A stretch of 43,763 nucleotides of DNA from positions 1-43,763 of the forward strand of contig NZ_WEHU01000035.1 in assembly GCF_009183415.1 (NCBI RefSeq), read 5' to 3'. Source of the DNA: Bacillus sp. B1-b2. GTDB lineage: Bacteria; Bacillota; Bacilli; Bacillales; Cytobacillaceae. The notes beneath the pieces are model-generated. The model had not been told where the DNA came from, ran no database searches, and saw only the letters and a program-made list of their open reading frames with translations. Of the stretch, positions 12,338-20,498 are shown one piece after another. Each line of letters begins with the position of its first letter. Position 1 is the stretch's first letter. Both the position numbers and the translations under genes were made by a program.

Positions 12338-12982
12338 TTATTTCTTCAACGCCTCCATAAAAAATGCCTGTAAATAGGCTGTATCTATTATTTTTTGATT
12401 ACATTCCTTACTATCTATACAAACCAGATTCCCTATGGATTTATAATAATCGGGATTATTTACTTTTCTTGCTTTTGTCACTGTTGAAAAATAGGCAACT
12501 TCTCCAAATGTGTTACAGAAGGAGCAGAGATTTTTCTTACTACTTGGTGTCATTTCCCCTTCTATCCCTACCAATTCTCCATCAAGCTCATAGACAACGT
12601 ACTTTTTATTTGCCCGTATATCTTTCCAGCTTAAATAGGTTACTGTATGAAGATCAATATCTGCTAGTTCAGGCAACTTTAGCTTTTTCTTTTTAGGAAA
12701 TATTTTCTTTATTTCTTGCTCTGTAATTTCAGGAAAAGGCATCAAATAAGCAGTCAGTTTTTGAATGTAATGCTCATACTCCTTATCTGACATACGCTCT
12801 TTGACTTCTATTAACTCTAATAATTCAGGAGATGCATTCGGAAAAAGATTCATCATTTTAGCATTTGCTAAATCAATAGTAGCCTTTAATATGGTAGGTG
12901 GTACATTCTTTTTTTGACTGTCTTTTATTAATTCTAGTTGTTTTTTAATAAAATTGAGTTGCTCATTTTTTATTAATTTCAT
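12338..12982 (-). CDS. EF-G-binding protein, FusB/FusC-like
   Basis: A 214-residue protein, nearly the length of staphylococcal FusB (213). The N-terminal half (about 1-85) is helical. The C-terminal half carries a four-cysteine zinc site: CSFC (Cys153, Cys156) and CIDSKEC (Cys188, Cys194). FusB-type proteins bind elongation factor G and free ribosomes stalled by fusidic acid. Chromosomal homologues in Bacillaceae may have a housekeeping role, so resistance is not proven here. The open frame reaches 13030, but the ATG at 12982 is chosen because GGAGAG lies seven bases upstream and the length then fits the family. It stands alone between terminators. Confidence 0.8.
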   Translation of the reverse strand: MKLIKNEQLNFIKKQLELIKDSQKKNVPPTILKATIDLANAKMMNLFPNASPELLELIEVKERMSDKEYEHYIQKLTAYLMPFPEITEQEIKKIFPKKKKLKLPELADIDLHTVTYLSWKDIRANKKYVVYELDGELVGIEGEMTPSSKKNLCSFCNTFGEVAYFSTVTKARKVNNPDYYKSIGNLVCIDSKECNQKIIDTAYLQAFFMEALKK

Positions 12983-13086
12983 TCTTACTCTCCATTCCTT
13001 ACCTCTTCTTTTTCCATTATTGTAATACAAAAAAGGAACTGTACTCTATGGTAACCTTGAGTTAGAATTGTTCTTTACATACAAAA

Positions 13087-13120
13087 AAGCACTGATGACG
13101 ATTATAGTGTATCAGTGCTT
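13087..13120 (-). terminator. Terminator of the CD3324-type gene
   Basis: AAGCACTGAT (13087-13096) pairs with ATCAGTGCTT (13111-13120). On the minus strand the stem is followed by TTTTTTG. It lies five bases past the stop at 13126. Confidence 0.85.
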
Positions 13121-13125
13121 TGTCC

Positions 13126-13395
13126 TTATTTCTTATTAGAGTAAACAATTTTTTTAATTGTTTCCATTGAAAGATAATACTTTGTGGCCAATTGCTCTAT
13201 ACTTTCCCCACTATGAAATAAATCTATTATAGAGGCATTACGCCGATCTAATGTCTTTCTAATTCCACTTGAAGATCCCCATTTCTCATACTCACTTTCT
13301 TGCTTAGGAATGTATAGGGTCTCTCCTTGAACGTATTTTTGTATTTCTAATATCAACTCTACTGGTAAAACTTGATTGGCATTTGTATATTTCAT
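13126..13395 (-). CDS. CD3324-type small HTH protein
   Basis: An 89-residue probable DNA-binding protein. The N-terminal part PVELILEIQKYVQGETLYIP and the middle KWGSSSGIRKTLDRRNASI, followed by the C-terminal HTH-like IEQLATKYYLSMETIKKIVY, match the pattern of the small CD3324 family of Firmicutes (Mor/sigma-region-4-like fold). The target is unknown. The ribosome site AAGGAGCGGGC supports the ATG at 13395. Its leader contains a strongly folded element (13432-13520), so expression may be controlled at the RNA level. Confidence 0.7.
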   Translation of the reverse strand: MKYTNANQVLPVELILEIQKYVQGETLYIPKQESEYEKWGSSSGIRKTLDRRNASIIDLFHSGESIEQLATKYYLSMETIKKIVYSNKK

Positions 13396-13431
13396 CTTCG
13401 CCCGCTCCTTATTTTAATTTTTCAAATAAGG

Positions 13432-13520
13432 GCAAAGCCATACTATTAGAAAAGATTATTAGCGATAAATGAACTGTCTTGCCCCACGCAAAGTATCGCT
13501 GCTCTAATAAAAGGCTTTGC
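13432..13520. other. Nested inverted-repeat element upstream of the CD3324-type gene
   Basis: Four nested complementary pairs form one long stem: GCAAAGCC (13432-13439) with GGCTTTGC (13513-13520), TATTAG (13444-13449) with CTAATA (13504-13509), AGCGATA (13461-13467) with TATCGCT (13494-13500), and CTTGC (13478-13482) with GCAAAG (13488-13493). It could be a structured 5' leader RNA of the leftward gene or a small palindromic repeat. I could not match it to a known riboswitch class. No T-run makes it a terminator. Confidence 0.5.
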
Positions 13521-13636
13521 ATGAGTCGTAGAAGTATCAGACAATCGTTTTTGATTATCCAACTGTAAGCACCCCCTTTCATCTTATTATAATGGTTTTT
13601 TTATTTTGTTGCTCTATCCATTAACTGTTTTTATCT

Positions 13637-14587
13637 TTAATGATGATGATGGTGTTCATGATTTGGTTCACTTTTTATTTGGCATAATACTTCCTTATCA
13701 TGCTTATGTTGCATTGTCTCCATCTGGATAGTAACATGCGTAATTCCTTTGTGTTCAAGCACATGCTCTAGATCTCGCAAGATAGTCTCACTTTCTGCAA
13801 TACTAATATGGCTATCCACAACAGCATGACAGGAAAGAGCATTTAATCCACTTGTAATTGACCAAATGTGTAAATCGTGAATGGCGTGTATTCCCTTGGT
13901 TCCCTCTATTACTGCAATTATTTCCTTTATATCTATATTAGTAGGAGTTCCCTCCATTAAAACGTGTATCGCATCTCTTGTTACATAATAACCACTTCTT
14001 AAAATAAGGATAGCCACAATGACACTTGCAAGTGGATCTGCCCACCCCCAACCAAAGTACATAATAAGAATAGCTGCTATAATAGCACCAACAGAGCCAA
14101 GCATATCACTAATCACGTGTAAGAATGCTCCACGCATATTTAGATTATGTTCTGTATCTCCATTTCGCATCATCAACCAAGCTACCACTATATTAACAAG
14201 CAATCCAATAATACTAATAGAAAGCATACCTGTTGTTGCTACCTCTGGTGGATTTGTAAAACGCTGAATAGCTTCAAACAAAATATAAAGAGAAATAAGA
14301 ACAAGCATAACCCCATTTAGTACCGCAGCTAGTATCTCAAAGCGTTTATAACCAAACGTTTTACTATGACTAGCTGCTCTCTCACTTAATTTAAAAGCTA
14401 TTAAAGCAATCATTAACGAAATAGAATCACTTAACATATGGCCAGCATCTGATATTAATGCTAAACTATTGGTCAGAAATCCCCCTATTGCTTCTATGAT
14501 CATATATGTTGTAATAATAATAAAGGAAAGCAAAAGTACCTTTTTATTCCCTTCACCTGCGTGACTATGGCTATGATTATGTCCCAT
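13637..14587 (-). CDS. czcD: Cation diffusion facilitator, CzcD type (Zn/Cd/Co efflux)
   Basis: Membrane antiporter that exports divalent metal in exchange for H+ or K+. It has 316 residues, six hydrophobic segments (about 17-205) and a C-terminal cytoplasmic domain (about 210-300). The metal site is visible as LISDAGHMLSDS in segment 2 (Asp47, His50, Asp54) and HVISDMLGSV in segment 5. Both ends are His-rich (MGHNHSHSHAG and EHHHHH), typical of zinc transporters. AAAGGAGG precedes the ATG. The promoter contains a CzrA-like operator (14673-14692), which supports induction by Zn, Cd, Co or Ni. Its regulator is not in the window. A different CDF gene lies next upstream. Confidence 0.9.
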   Translation of the reverse strand: MGHNHSHSHAGEGNKKVLLLSFIIITTYMIIEAIGGFLTNSLALISDAGHMLSDSISLMIALIAFKLSERAASHSKTFGYKRFEILAAVLNGVMLVLISLYILFEAIQRFTNPPEVATTGMLSISIIGLLVNIVVAWLMMRNGDTEHNLNMRGAFLHVISDMLGSVGAIIAAILIMYFGWGWADPLASVIVAILILRSGYYVTRDAIHVLMEGTPTNIDIKEIIAVIEGTKGIHAIHDLHIWSITSGLNALSCHAVVDSHISIAESETILRDLEHVLEHKGITHVTIQMETMQHKHDKEVLCQIKSEPNHEHHHHH

Positions 14588-14672
14588 CCCAATTTCCTCC
14601 TTTAAATATCCTGATTATAGACTACCTCTTTAAAATAAATGTGTTTATTTTATATATACCCACATAATCAAT

Positions 14673-14702
14673 ATATGAACATATACTCATATTTATATTA
14701 TA
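14673..14702 (-). promoter_or_regulatory. CzrA/SmtB-type operator in the czcD promoter
   Basis: ATATGAACATATACTCATAT (14673-14692) is an inverted repeat (ATATGA / TCATAT, 8-bp spacer). It closely resembles the operator bound by the zinc-sensing ArsR-family repressor CzrA. A consensus -10 TATAAT lies at 14697-14702 on the minus strand, so the operator would cover the start site. The -35 is weak (TGTAAC, 17 bases upstream). Confidence 0.68.
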
Positions 14703-14783
14703 CAACTATATAAGAAAAGGTTACAGTACTTTCTAACTTACATACATTAAGGCATGTTCCATTTCATTTAATAACTATCAAAA

Positions 14784-14817
14784 GACAGAAAGCCACTCCC
14801 ACTCATTAGCTTCTGCC
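14784..14817 (-). terminator. Probable terminator of the second CDF gene
   Basis: GACAGAAAGC (14784-14793) pairs imperfectly with GCTTCTGCC (14809-14817). On the minus strand the stem leads into GTCTTTTG. It lies just after the stop at 14827. Confidence 0.45.
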
Positions 14818-14826
14818 TTCTACTTC

Positions 14827-15699
14827 TTATTTATTCGGCTCTACATGAATATGCACATCATAAACCCCATAATGCTGGATCAACGTACGCTCAATAGAGT
14901 CTGCAATATCATGAGCTTTAGTTATGTTCAAGGAAGAATGGACAAGCACTTCCACATCGACGACCTCGTTATTTCCATAATATCTTCCCTTTATTTCTTT
15001 AATCCCTTTTACCCCATCCACATTTAATATAACCTTTTTATATAGTGCTAACTTGGCCTCATCAAATCCATCAGAAAGTTCATGTGTTGCTTGTTTAAAA
15101 ATCTCAAAAGCTGTTTTACATATTAGAACTCCAACGATGAATGCAGTGATAGGATCTAGCCAAGGCATATTTAATTGGGAACCAAAAATCCCTATAGCCG
15201 CCCCTATACTTACCCAAGCATCTGAGATATTATCTTTCGCTGCTGACATAACAGCACTGCTTTTAATTTTCAAAGCTAATTTTTTATTATAACGGTAAAC
15301 AAAATACATTACGAGTGCGGAGAATAACCCTACAAATGCCGCCACTATATCAGGGGATTCACTACTACCTTTGATTAATGAAGATCCTGCTCCGTATAAG
15401 ACCTGCAAGCCGACTACCATCATAATAAAGGAAGCTAACATAGAAGCAATGCCTTCACTTTTCCAATGACCATATTTATGATCGTTGTCAGGTGGTCTTT
15501 GGGCAAGTCGCAAACCAATTAAAACTGCAATAGAAGCAACTATATCAGTAGTATTATTCCAACCATCAGCTTTCAAAGCTGCAGAGTCACTCCAGTAACC
15601 CACTAATAACTTCAATATAGATAAAGCTAGATAGGCAATAATACTGATAATCGCCCCACGTTCTCCTAGCTTTAGATTTTTATATTTTTGTTCTTCCAT
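14827..15699 (-). CDS. Cation diffusion facilitator, MneS/MneP-like (Mn efflux)
   Basis: A 290-residue CDF transporter of a different subfamily from its neighbour: no His-rich ends, about six hydrophobic segments in residues 15-200, and a cytoplasmic domain (about 205-290). The segment-2 site reads KADGWNNTTD (Asp45, Asn49, Asp52), followed by RPPDNDHKYGHWKSE. By memory this matches B. subtilis MneS/MneP (YeaB/YdfM), manganese exporters. The frame continues to 15738, but the ATG at 15699 has AAGGAG at seven bases, so the first 13 residues are rejected. The metal is inferred from subfamily; iron or zinc remain possible. Confidence 0.83.
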   Translation of the reverse strand: MEEQKYKNLKLGERGAIISIIAYLALSILKLLVGYWSDSAALKADGWNNTTDIVASIAVLIGLRLAQRPPDNDHKYGHWKSEGIASMLASFIMMVVGLQVLYGAGSSLIKGSSESPDIVAAFVGLFSALVMYFVYRYNKKLALKIKSSAVMSAAKDNISDAWVSIGAAIGIFGSQLNMPWLDPITAFIVGVLICKTAFEIFKQATHELSDGFDEAKLALYKKVILNVDGVKGIKEIKGRYYGNNEVVDVEVLVHSSLNITKAHDIADSIERTLIQHYGVYDVHIHVEPNK

Positions 15700-15899
15700 T
15701 TCATCACTCCTTGTTAACCATAAATCTAATAGTAACAAGTCAGATTCGTGTGAGTCTACAGAAACCTTTTTGTCTGTTTTTATAAGTTATAGAAAAAGAA
15801 AACTAAGTTGCGAAAGGTAAAAAAACATTGCTCGCTTCAGGTTCAGTTCTATAATGAAAGGATTCTACTTCAGTACTTGAGTAAGGCGATAAGCAGAAA

Positions 15900-15923
15900 A
15901 AGCCGCTATCCAAGTAGCAGCTT
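15900..15923 (-). terminator. Terminator of uppP
   Basis: In the minus-strand RNA AAGCTGCTA pairs with TAGCGGCTT (complements of 15915-15923 and 15900-15908; one G-U pair) and leads into a T-run. It is 25 bases after the uppP stop. Confidence 0.8.
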
Positions 15924-15947
15924 AACAATTAATATATTTGTTATCAT

Positions 15948-16760
15948 TTAAAAAAACAGTAGTATTAAAATTCCTACTATAAAGCAGTAATAGGTAAAGT
16001 ACACTAACTTTCCGTTTTTCATTATTCCCATAAACCACTTCATTGCTATATAACTCATTATAAGTGTTGCAATAAAAGCAGATAAATAAGGAAGGAATAA
16101 ATCCATTTTATTCGGTTCCTCTATAAAGTCTGAAAGACCAAGGATCACTCCACCAAGACTTACTGGAATATACAGCATAAAGGAGAAGCGAAGAGCTGTT
16201 TCTTGTTTAATTCCTATTACTATCGCTGAAATGATAGTTGCTCCTGAACGACTTATGCCTGGCATTAAGGCAACTGCCTGTCCTAATCCTACAAAGAGAG
16301 CATCTTTTGCACTCATACTTTTTTCATCCTTTACTCCTCTTAGGTTACGAATAAACCATAAAGCAATTCCCGTAACAAAGAGCATACATGCAATTGTAGT
16401 CATACTCACGCTTTCAGCAATAACGTCACTTAGCAATACACCTAATATACCTGCTGGAATAGTCCCTATAATGATATAGCACACAAAACGAAAATCACTT
16501 TTCAAATCATCATTTTTTGTTCTTACATACTGAATAGAGTTAACTGCTAATCTCGCAATATCTTTTCTGTATACAAATAAAATCGCAAGCAAGGAAGCAG
16601 TGTTAGTAAGAATAGCAAAGGTAAAACCCTGCTCTCCTAAACCTAAAATCTCACTTGCTATCATCACGTGTCCACTTGATGAAACTGGTATAGGTTCTGT
16701 AAAACCTTGCACTAATCCAATAATAATCATTTTTATTATTAAAACTAAATCAAAATCCAT
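15948..16760 (-). CDS. uppP: Undecaprenyl-diphosphatase (BacA/UppP family)
   Basis: Membrane enzyme that dephosphorylates undecaprenyl diphosphate so that the lipid carrier for cell-wall synthesis can be reused; extra copies give bacitracin tolerance. About 270 residues with eight or so hydrophobic segments. Both catalytic motifs are present: GLVQGFTEPIPVSSSGH near the N-terminus and PGISRSGATI in the middle. The frame is open to 16799, but GAAGGAG lies 11 bases before the ATG at 16760 and only two before the ATG at 16769, so 16760 is the better start. It is divergent from the HTH-DUF1232, small membrane and DedA genes. A DedA protein may act in the same lipid cycle. Confidence 0.88.
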   Translation of the reverse strand: MDFDLVLIIKMIIIGLVQGFTEPIPVSSSGHVMIASEILGLGEQGFTFAILTNTASLLAILFVYRKDIARLAVNSIQYVRTKNDDLKSDFRFVCYIIIGTIPAGILGVLLSDVIAESVSMTTIACMLFVTGIALWFIRNLRGVKDEKSMSAKDALFVGLGQAVALMPGISRSGATIISAIVIGIKQETALRFSFMLYIPVSLGGVILGLSDFIEEPNKMDLFLPYLSAFIATLIMSYIAMKWFMGIMKNGKLVYFTYYCFIVGILILLFF

Positions 16761-16961
16761 TCCATACATTTCTCCTTCACAATCTTTTAATAAACCCATC
16801 CTACATTATGTTGTTTCTACATCCTAAATTCCCTTCAAATATGTATAGCTCCGTTTATGTATAGCCCTTAGTTATTTAAAAAGATCGATTTAAAGCAAGA
16901 GAGGTTACTATTTACTTATTTTGCTAGTTTGTGAACATACTAGTAACAGCATAGTATAGTC

Positions 16962-16991
16962 GTTGACATTTTGTCAACAGTGTAGTATATT
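16962..16991 (+). promoter_or_regulatory. Promoter with operator palindrome for the HTH-DUF1232 gene
   Basis: A consensus -35 TTGACA (16963-16968), a 17-nt spacer and TATATT (16986-16991) form a strong promoter. GTTGACA-TTT-TGTCAAC (16962-16978) is a perfect inverted repeat that includes the -35. The HTH protein encoded directly downstream is the obvious candidate to bind it (inference). Confidence 0.72.
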
Positions 16992-17027
16992 TCAATTTGT
17001 TAAAAAAGGAGAAGGGTTGACAGGTAA

Positions 17028-17672
17028 ATGACGCATAATAACATAGATGAAAATGAACTTGGGCATCTATTAAAAACTACTCTAGCAAATAAAAATATAT
17101 CGATGAGTAAATTAAGTGTAGAGACTAATATTAATAAATCTACCATTTCAAGAATTATAAATGGAAATAGAAAAGCAACACCAAAGCATTTACAAGCATT
17201 TTCTAATTATCTACATATTCCAATCTATACGTTATTTACAGCTGCTGGATATACCAATGATTCCTTAGATTCTGAGGAAGATGGTTTCTCTGCTAAGATT
17301 AATGCCATTCAAGACATGATTAGATCCTCTGGAGTTTATAGTAGGGACTTTCATGTAGAAGAGGTAGAAACACAATTAAACAGATACGCCAAAAGATATA
17401 GTACTCTAGAAGATCCTAAGGATTTATTAATTCAATTTAAGAAGAAAGTTACGCTATTAGGAAGCCAAGGACCTTTTATGCAACAGTTAGATTCCTTATA
17501 TAAGAGACTCAAATCTAACAAAGGGAGTACTACTCAGCTTTTATTAATTGGAAGCGGACTTCTTTATTTTGTTAGTACTTTAGATGTTATTCCAGATTAT
17601 CTACTACCAATTGGGTATCTGGATGACGCTATTGCTATTAACATCATCATGGAGAAAATGACTAAGTTTTAA
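17028..17672 (+). CDS. HTH (XRE) - DUF1232 fusion protein
   Basis: A 214-residue two-part protein. Residues about 8-65 form a Cro/C1-type HTH (SMSKLSVETNINKSTISRII, then NGNRKATPKHLQAFSNYL). A helical linker (about 80-160) has no recognised motif. The last 50 residues carry a DUF1232/YkvA-type hydrophobic hairpin (LLYFVSTLDVIPDYLLPIGY, then LDDAIA), normally found in small membrane-associated proteins. This suggests a DNA-binding protein that can sit at or sense the membrane (inference). A strong promoter with a palindrome precedes it, and the small membrane protein and DedA genes follow on the same strand, so it may be the operon's own regulator. Confidence 0.8.
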   Translation: MTHNNIDENELGHLLKTTLANKNISMSKLSVETNINKSTISRIINGNRKATPKHLQAFSNYLHIPIYTLFTAAGYTNDSLDSEEDGFSAKINAIQDMIRSSGVYSRDFHVEEVETQLNRYAKRYSTLEDPKDLLIQFKKKVTLLGSQGPFMQQLDSLYKRLKSNKGSTTQLLLIGSGLLYFVSTLDVIPDYLLPIGYLDDAIAINIIMEKMTKF

Positions 17673-17735
17673 AATAAAGAGCCTTCTTCCTTCAAAAACA
17701 TCTAAGGATAACAACACAAGAAAGAGGAATTTCAA

Positions 17736-17981
17736 ATGAACTTCAAAGGAAAAAAACAAATATCCCGTACCTTTTTAAGGCTAGTAATTCTAGCACTTAT
17801 TCTTTTCTGGTATCATGGAGAATTTAATACGTATTTTAAAGAGATAACCCTATTTCACCAAATCTTGTTATACATTTCTTATCTTGCCATCATACACCTA
17901 GCATTAGAAATAATGAGATGGAAGTTTTGGAGTAAATGGTTTTATGGAGAGGTTTTTTATAGAAAAAGACGTCAACAATAA
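17736..17981 (+). CDS. Small membrane protein, unknown
   Basis: An 81-residue basic protein with two hydrophobic segments (about 12-27 and 40-58) and a strongly positive C-terminus ending FYRKRRQQ. I recognise no family. AGAGGAA precedes the ATG. It lies 63 bases after the HTH-DUF1232 gene and 60 before the dedA-like gene, with no terminator visible in either gap, so the three are probably one operon. A role in membrane homeostasis would only be a guess from context. Confidence 0.62.
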   Translation: MNFKGKKQISRTFLRLVILALILFWYHGEFNTYFKEITLFHQILLYISYLAIIHLALEIMRWKFWSKWFYGEVFYRKRRQQ

Positions 17982-18041
17982 CCTTCCAACTTTTAAATAA
18001 GGGAGAAACTATTATTTATAAAAGAAAGGAAGGTCATATGG

Positions 18042-18650
18042 ATGGAAGAGATGATTATTCATTTCATAGAATTTTTAAAACAATTTTCCTATTTTGGGAT
18101 TATCTTAGCTTTAACCATTGAAACTGTTCCTGCTGAGATAGTTTTGCCAATGGCTGGGTACTGGGTTTTTCAAGGGGACATGAATTTCCTACTGGCTGTA
18201 CTTGCAGGAACACTTGGTGGTACAACAGGTCCTTTAACTCTCTATGCACTTGGGAGATATGGGGGTAGACCTTTAATACTTAAGTATGGGAAATACTTCT
18301 TTGTAAAGGAACAGCATATTGACGCTTCCGATCATTTTTTTAGAAAATACGGAGCAAGTGTTGCCTTTATAGGTAGATTTATTCCTGGTATTAGAACAGC
18401 CATTTCTATTCCATGTGGTATTAGTAAAATGAATGTATGGAAATTTAGCTTATATACATTTCTAGCCATGTTACCTATTACTACTCTATATATTTACTTA
18501 GGCAGAAAACTCGGGGAAAATTGGGATAAAGTTGGCCCTATCGCCTCTCAGTATCTATTACCAGTAGCAGTAATTTTAATAGTGATTATCTTCGTTACAA
18601 TTCTTATCAAGATAAGAAATAAGAAAACTTCTTCGGTGAAGGGAAGTTGA
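18042..18650 (+). CDS. DedA family membrane protein
   Basis: A 202-residue VTT/DedA protein with about five hydrophobic segments. Signature parts are visible: the N-terminal re-entrant region with ETVPAEIVLPMAGYW, the GTLGGTTGPLTLYALGRYGG segment, and FFRKYGASVAFIGRFIPGIR with its conserved arginines. DedA proteins move lipids across the membrane; some (UptA) return undecaprenyl phosphate to the inner leaflet. This fits the divergent uppP gene, whose product makes that lipid. Whether this copy is the undecaprenyl-phosphate or a phosphatidylethanolamine type cannot be settled from sequence alone. AAAGGAAGG precedes the ATG and a terminator follows. Confidence 0.87.
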   Translation: MEEMIIHFIEFLKQFSYFGIILALTIETVPAEIVLPMAGYWVFQGDMNFLLAVLAGTLGGTTGPLTLYALGRYGGRPLILKYGKYFFVKEQHIDASDHFFRKYGASVAFIGRFIPGIRTAISIPCGISKMNVWKFSLYTFLAMLPITTLYIYLGRKLGENWDKVGPIASQYLLPVAVILIVIIFVTILIKIRNKKTSSVKGS

Positions 18651-18655
18651 TGGGA

Positions 18656-18693
18656 AAAACCTTACTAGATTCGTTTCTAGTAAGGTTTTTTAT
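18656..18693 (+). terminator. Terminator after the dedA-like gene
   Basis: AAAACCTTACTAGA (18656-18669) pairs perfectly with TCTAGTAAGGTTTT (18676-18689) and runs into TTTT. It lies five bases past the stop codon. Confidence 0.93.
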
Positions 18694-18694
18694 T

Positions 18695-19186
18695 AGGAGT
18701 GTTGTCACTTTTACTTGAGGAATGATGGCGTTGCTATCTTTCTTGTCCTGTAAATGTATACAATTCCTTTTAATTATTATTCATTAGTTGAATATGATTG
18801 ACTATTTAAGGCTGGTACAAGATTTTATTTCATCTCTTCTTTGATCAGAGAGTCTTAAACGTTATTTCCTTTAAGTAACGTTTCACTTATTACAGGTATA
18901 CTACCTCTATTGCATGCAACATAAGTAATGTAAATCATTTATTTAATTTTAATTATGTATGAAATTTCACTATATTTACTATGTAACTAAAAGACCCTAG
19001 ATAAATTACCAGTGAATAATAGTCTATATCTAAGATCTTTTAATCAGATAGCTAATTAAGATAACCTGACATTTCACTTTCACACATACCCTTCTTCACT
19101 TATATTTTCTGTTGGATTAAACAATAGTTGATTAGATATCTTCTTTCTTCTTTTCTTTTCTTTTCTTAATGTTTCAATCCCGTTTT
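18695..19186. other. Gene-free stretch with one hairpin and a pyrimidine tract
   Basis: I see no convincing gene here. AAACGTTA (18857-18864) and TAACGTTT (18876-18883) form a perfect 8-bp inverted repeat with an 11-nt loop and no T-run. 19141-19167 is a pure C/T tract built of TTTTC repeats. The rest is unremarkable AT-rich DNA between two convergent terminators. Confidence 0.5.
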
Positions 19187-19222
19187 AAAAAGCAATTGTT
19201 CGCTTGCAACAACTGCTTTTTT
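19187..19222 (-). terminator. Terminator of the MFS transporter gene
   Basis: AAAAAGCAATTGTT (19187-19200) pairs with AACAACTGCTTTTT (19208-19221); one mismatch becomes a G-U pair in the minus-strand RNA. It directly abuts the stop codon. Confidence 0.82.
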
Positions 19223-20498
19223 ATTTTTGCTTTGCCTCACGGGCAGCCCATATTATTACTGGTATTAATAATAAAGATAGTATTCCTCCTGCTAAGGATA
19301 AAGTAGCAAAACTTGAACCAGCTACAATCATACCAGACATGGCTCCACCTGCAGCTCCTGATAAAGCAATTAGAACATCAACTGTTCCTTGTGTTTTAGC
19401 TCTTGTAGAAGTTTCCGTTGAGTCCACAATAAGAGCTGTACCACTTATTAAGCCAAAATTCCATCCTAATCCAAGTAACATGAGAGCTATTACTAGAAGA
19501 ATCATAGAATCTCCTGGAGCGAAAGCGGAGATTAAGCCCGCTAACAGTAATGTAATTCCTGAAGCAATTCCCATTGCGATACGACCTAATTTATCAACAA
19601 GAATACCTGTAATAAGGGATGGTAAATACATGGCTCCTATATGGAATCCAATTACTAAACCTACAGCGCCTAGTCCATGTCCATGATGACTCATATGCAC
19701 AGGTGTCATTGTCATAATGGCAACCATTACAATTTGAGTAAGAACCATAATGGTTGCACCAACCACTACTCCCTTGTTATTGTAAGTATCGTTTGTAGCC
19801 ACTACAAGTTCTTTGTGTTCCACTTTGACGCTAGCTGCTTCTATCCTTCTAGCAATAATTAATGGATTTGGACGTAGCAAAACGAATAAAACAACTCCAG
19901 CTAATATATATGCAGCTGCTGCTAATATAAATGGACCAGTTAATGCGGGGACATGAATAGAAACAGCAAAATCACCTAGCACATTTACTAAATTTGGCCC
20001 TGCTACTGCTCCAAATGTAGTAAACCCCATTGTTATACTAATAGCAGTTGCCCGCTGCTTATTTGTCGCTAAATCTGTACCAGCGTATCTTGCTTGTAAG
20101 TTTGTTGCTGATCCTGCTCCATATATGAGTAGAGAGATTAATAATAAAATAATGCTATTAATCATGGCTGATGCAATAACACCTATCGCACCAATTCCCC
20201 CCAGCATAAAACCAGTTGATAGACCTATACGTCGGCCATAACGTTGTGAAAGTCTCCCCACCATTAGTGCTGCTCCTGCTGAACCTAATGTAAACAAAGC
20301 AGATGGAACTCCAGCAAAAGCATCTGTACCTAGCATTTGTTGCGCAAGAAGCGCTCCTACCGTAACACCTGCAGCTAGACCTGCTCCCCCAAATACTTGA
20401 GATATACTTATAATGAATAAAGTACGTTTGTATAAAGATTTTTGTTTCTCTGAGGAATAATCATCCTCATGTAAACGATCTGTTTGTGCATTCACCAC
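19221..20498 (-). CDS. MFS transporter (drug/metabolite efflux type)
   Basis: A 425-residue membrane protein with 12 hydrophobic segments. The loop-2 signature appears as GRLSQRYGRRIGLSTG and its second-half echo as GILVDKLGRIAMGIASG, the family marks of MFS carriers. The central cytoplasmic loop lies around 210-245. The short His-containing loop MSHHGHGLG (about 275-285) is unusual. It starts with GTG (two in tandem), with AGGAAG nine bases upstream. It is a single-gene unit. The substrate is not predictable. The 20499-20780 upstream stretch is AT-rich with no feature I can support. Confidence 0.82.
   Translation of the reverse strand: MVNAQTDRLHEDDYSSEKQKSLYKRTLFIISISQVFGGAGLAAGVTVGALLAQQMLGTDAFAGVPSALFTLGSAGAALMVGRLSQRYGRRIGLSTGFMLGGIGAIGVIASAMINSIILLLISLLIYGAGSATNLQARYAGTDLATNKQRATAISITMGFTTFGAVAGPNLVNVLGDFAVSIHVPALTGPFILAAAAYILAGVVLFVLLRPNPLIIARRIEAASVKVEHKELVVATNDTYNNKGVVVGATIMVLTQIVMVAIMTMTPVHMSHHGHGLGAVGLVIGFHIGAMYLPSLITGILVDKLGRIAMGIASGITLLLAGLISAFAPGDSMILLVIALMLLGLGWNFGLISGTALIVDSTETSTRAKTQGTVDVLIALSGAAGGAMSGMIVAGSSFATLSLAGGILSLLLIPVIIWAAREAKQK

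Noticed and set aside
13432-13520. Resemblance of GGGCAAAGCC and CACGCAAAG to a second c-di-GMP riboswitch
   Set aside because: The blocks are in the wrong order, the GAAA tetraloop helix is missing, and the strand is opposite to the downstream gene.
18857-18883. The AAACGTTA / TAACGTTT hairpin as a terminator
   Set aside because: It has no T-run and no gene ends beside it; the true terminators lie at 18656 and 19187.
19141-19167. The TTTTC repeat tract as a phase-variable switch
   Set aside because: It lies between convergent terminators, away from any promoter or start codon.
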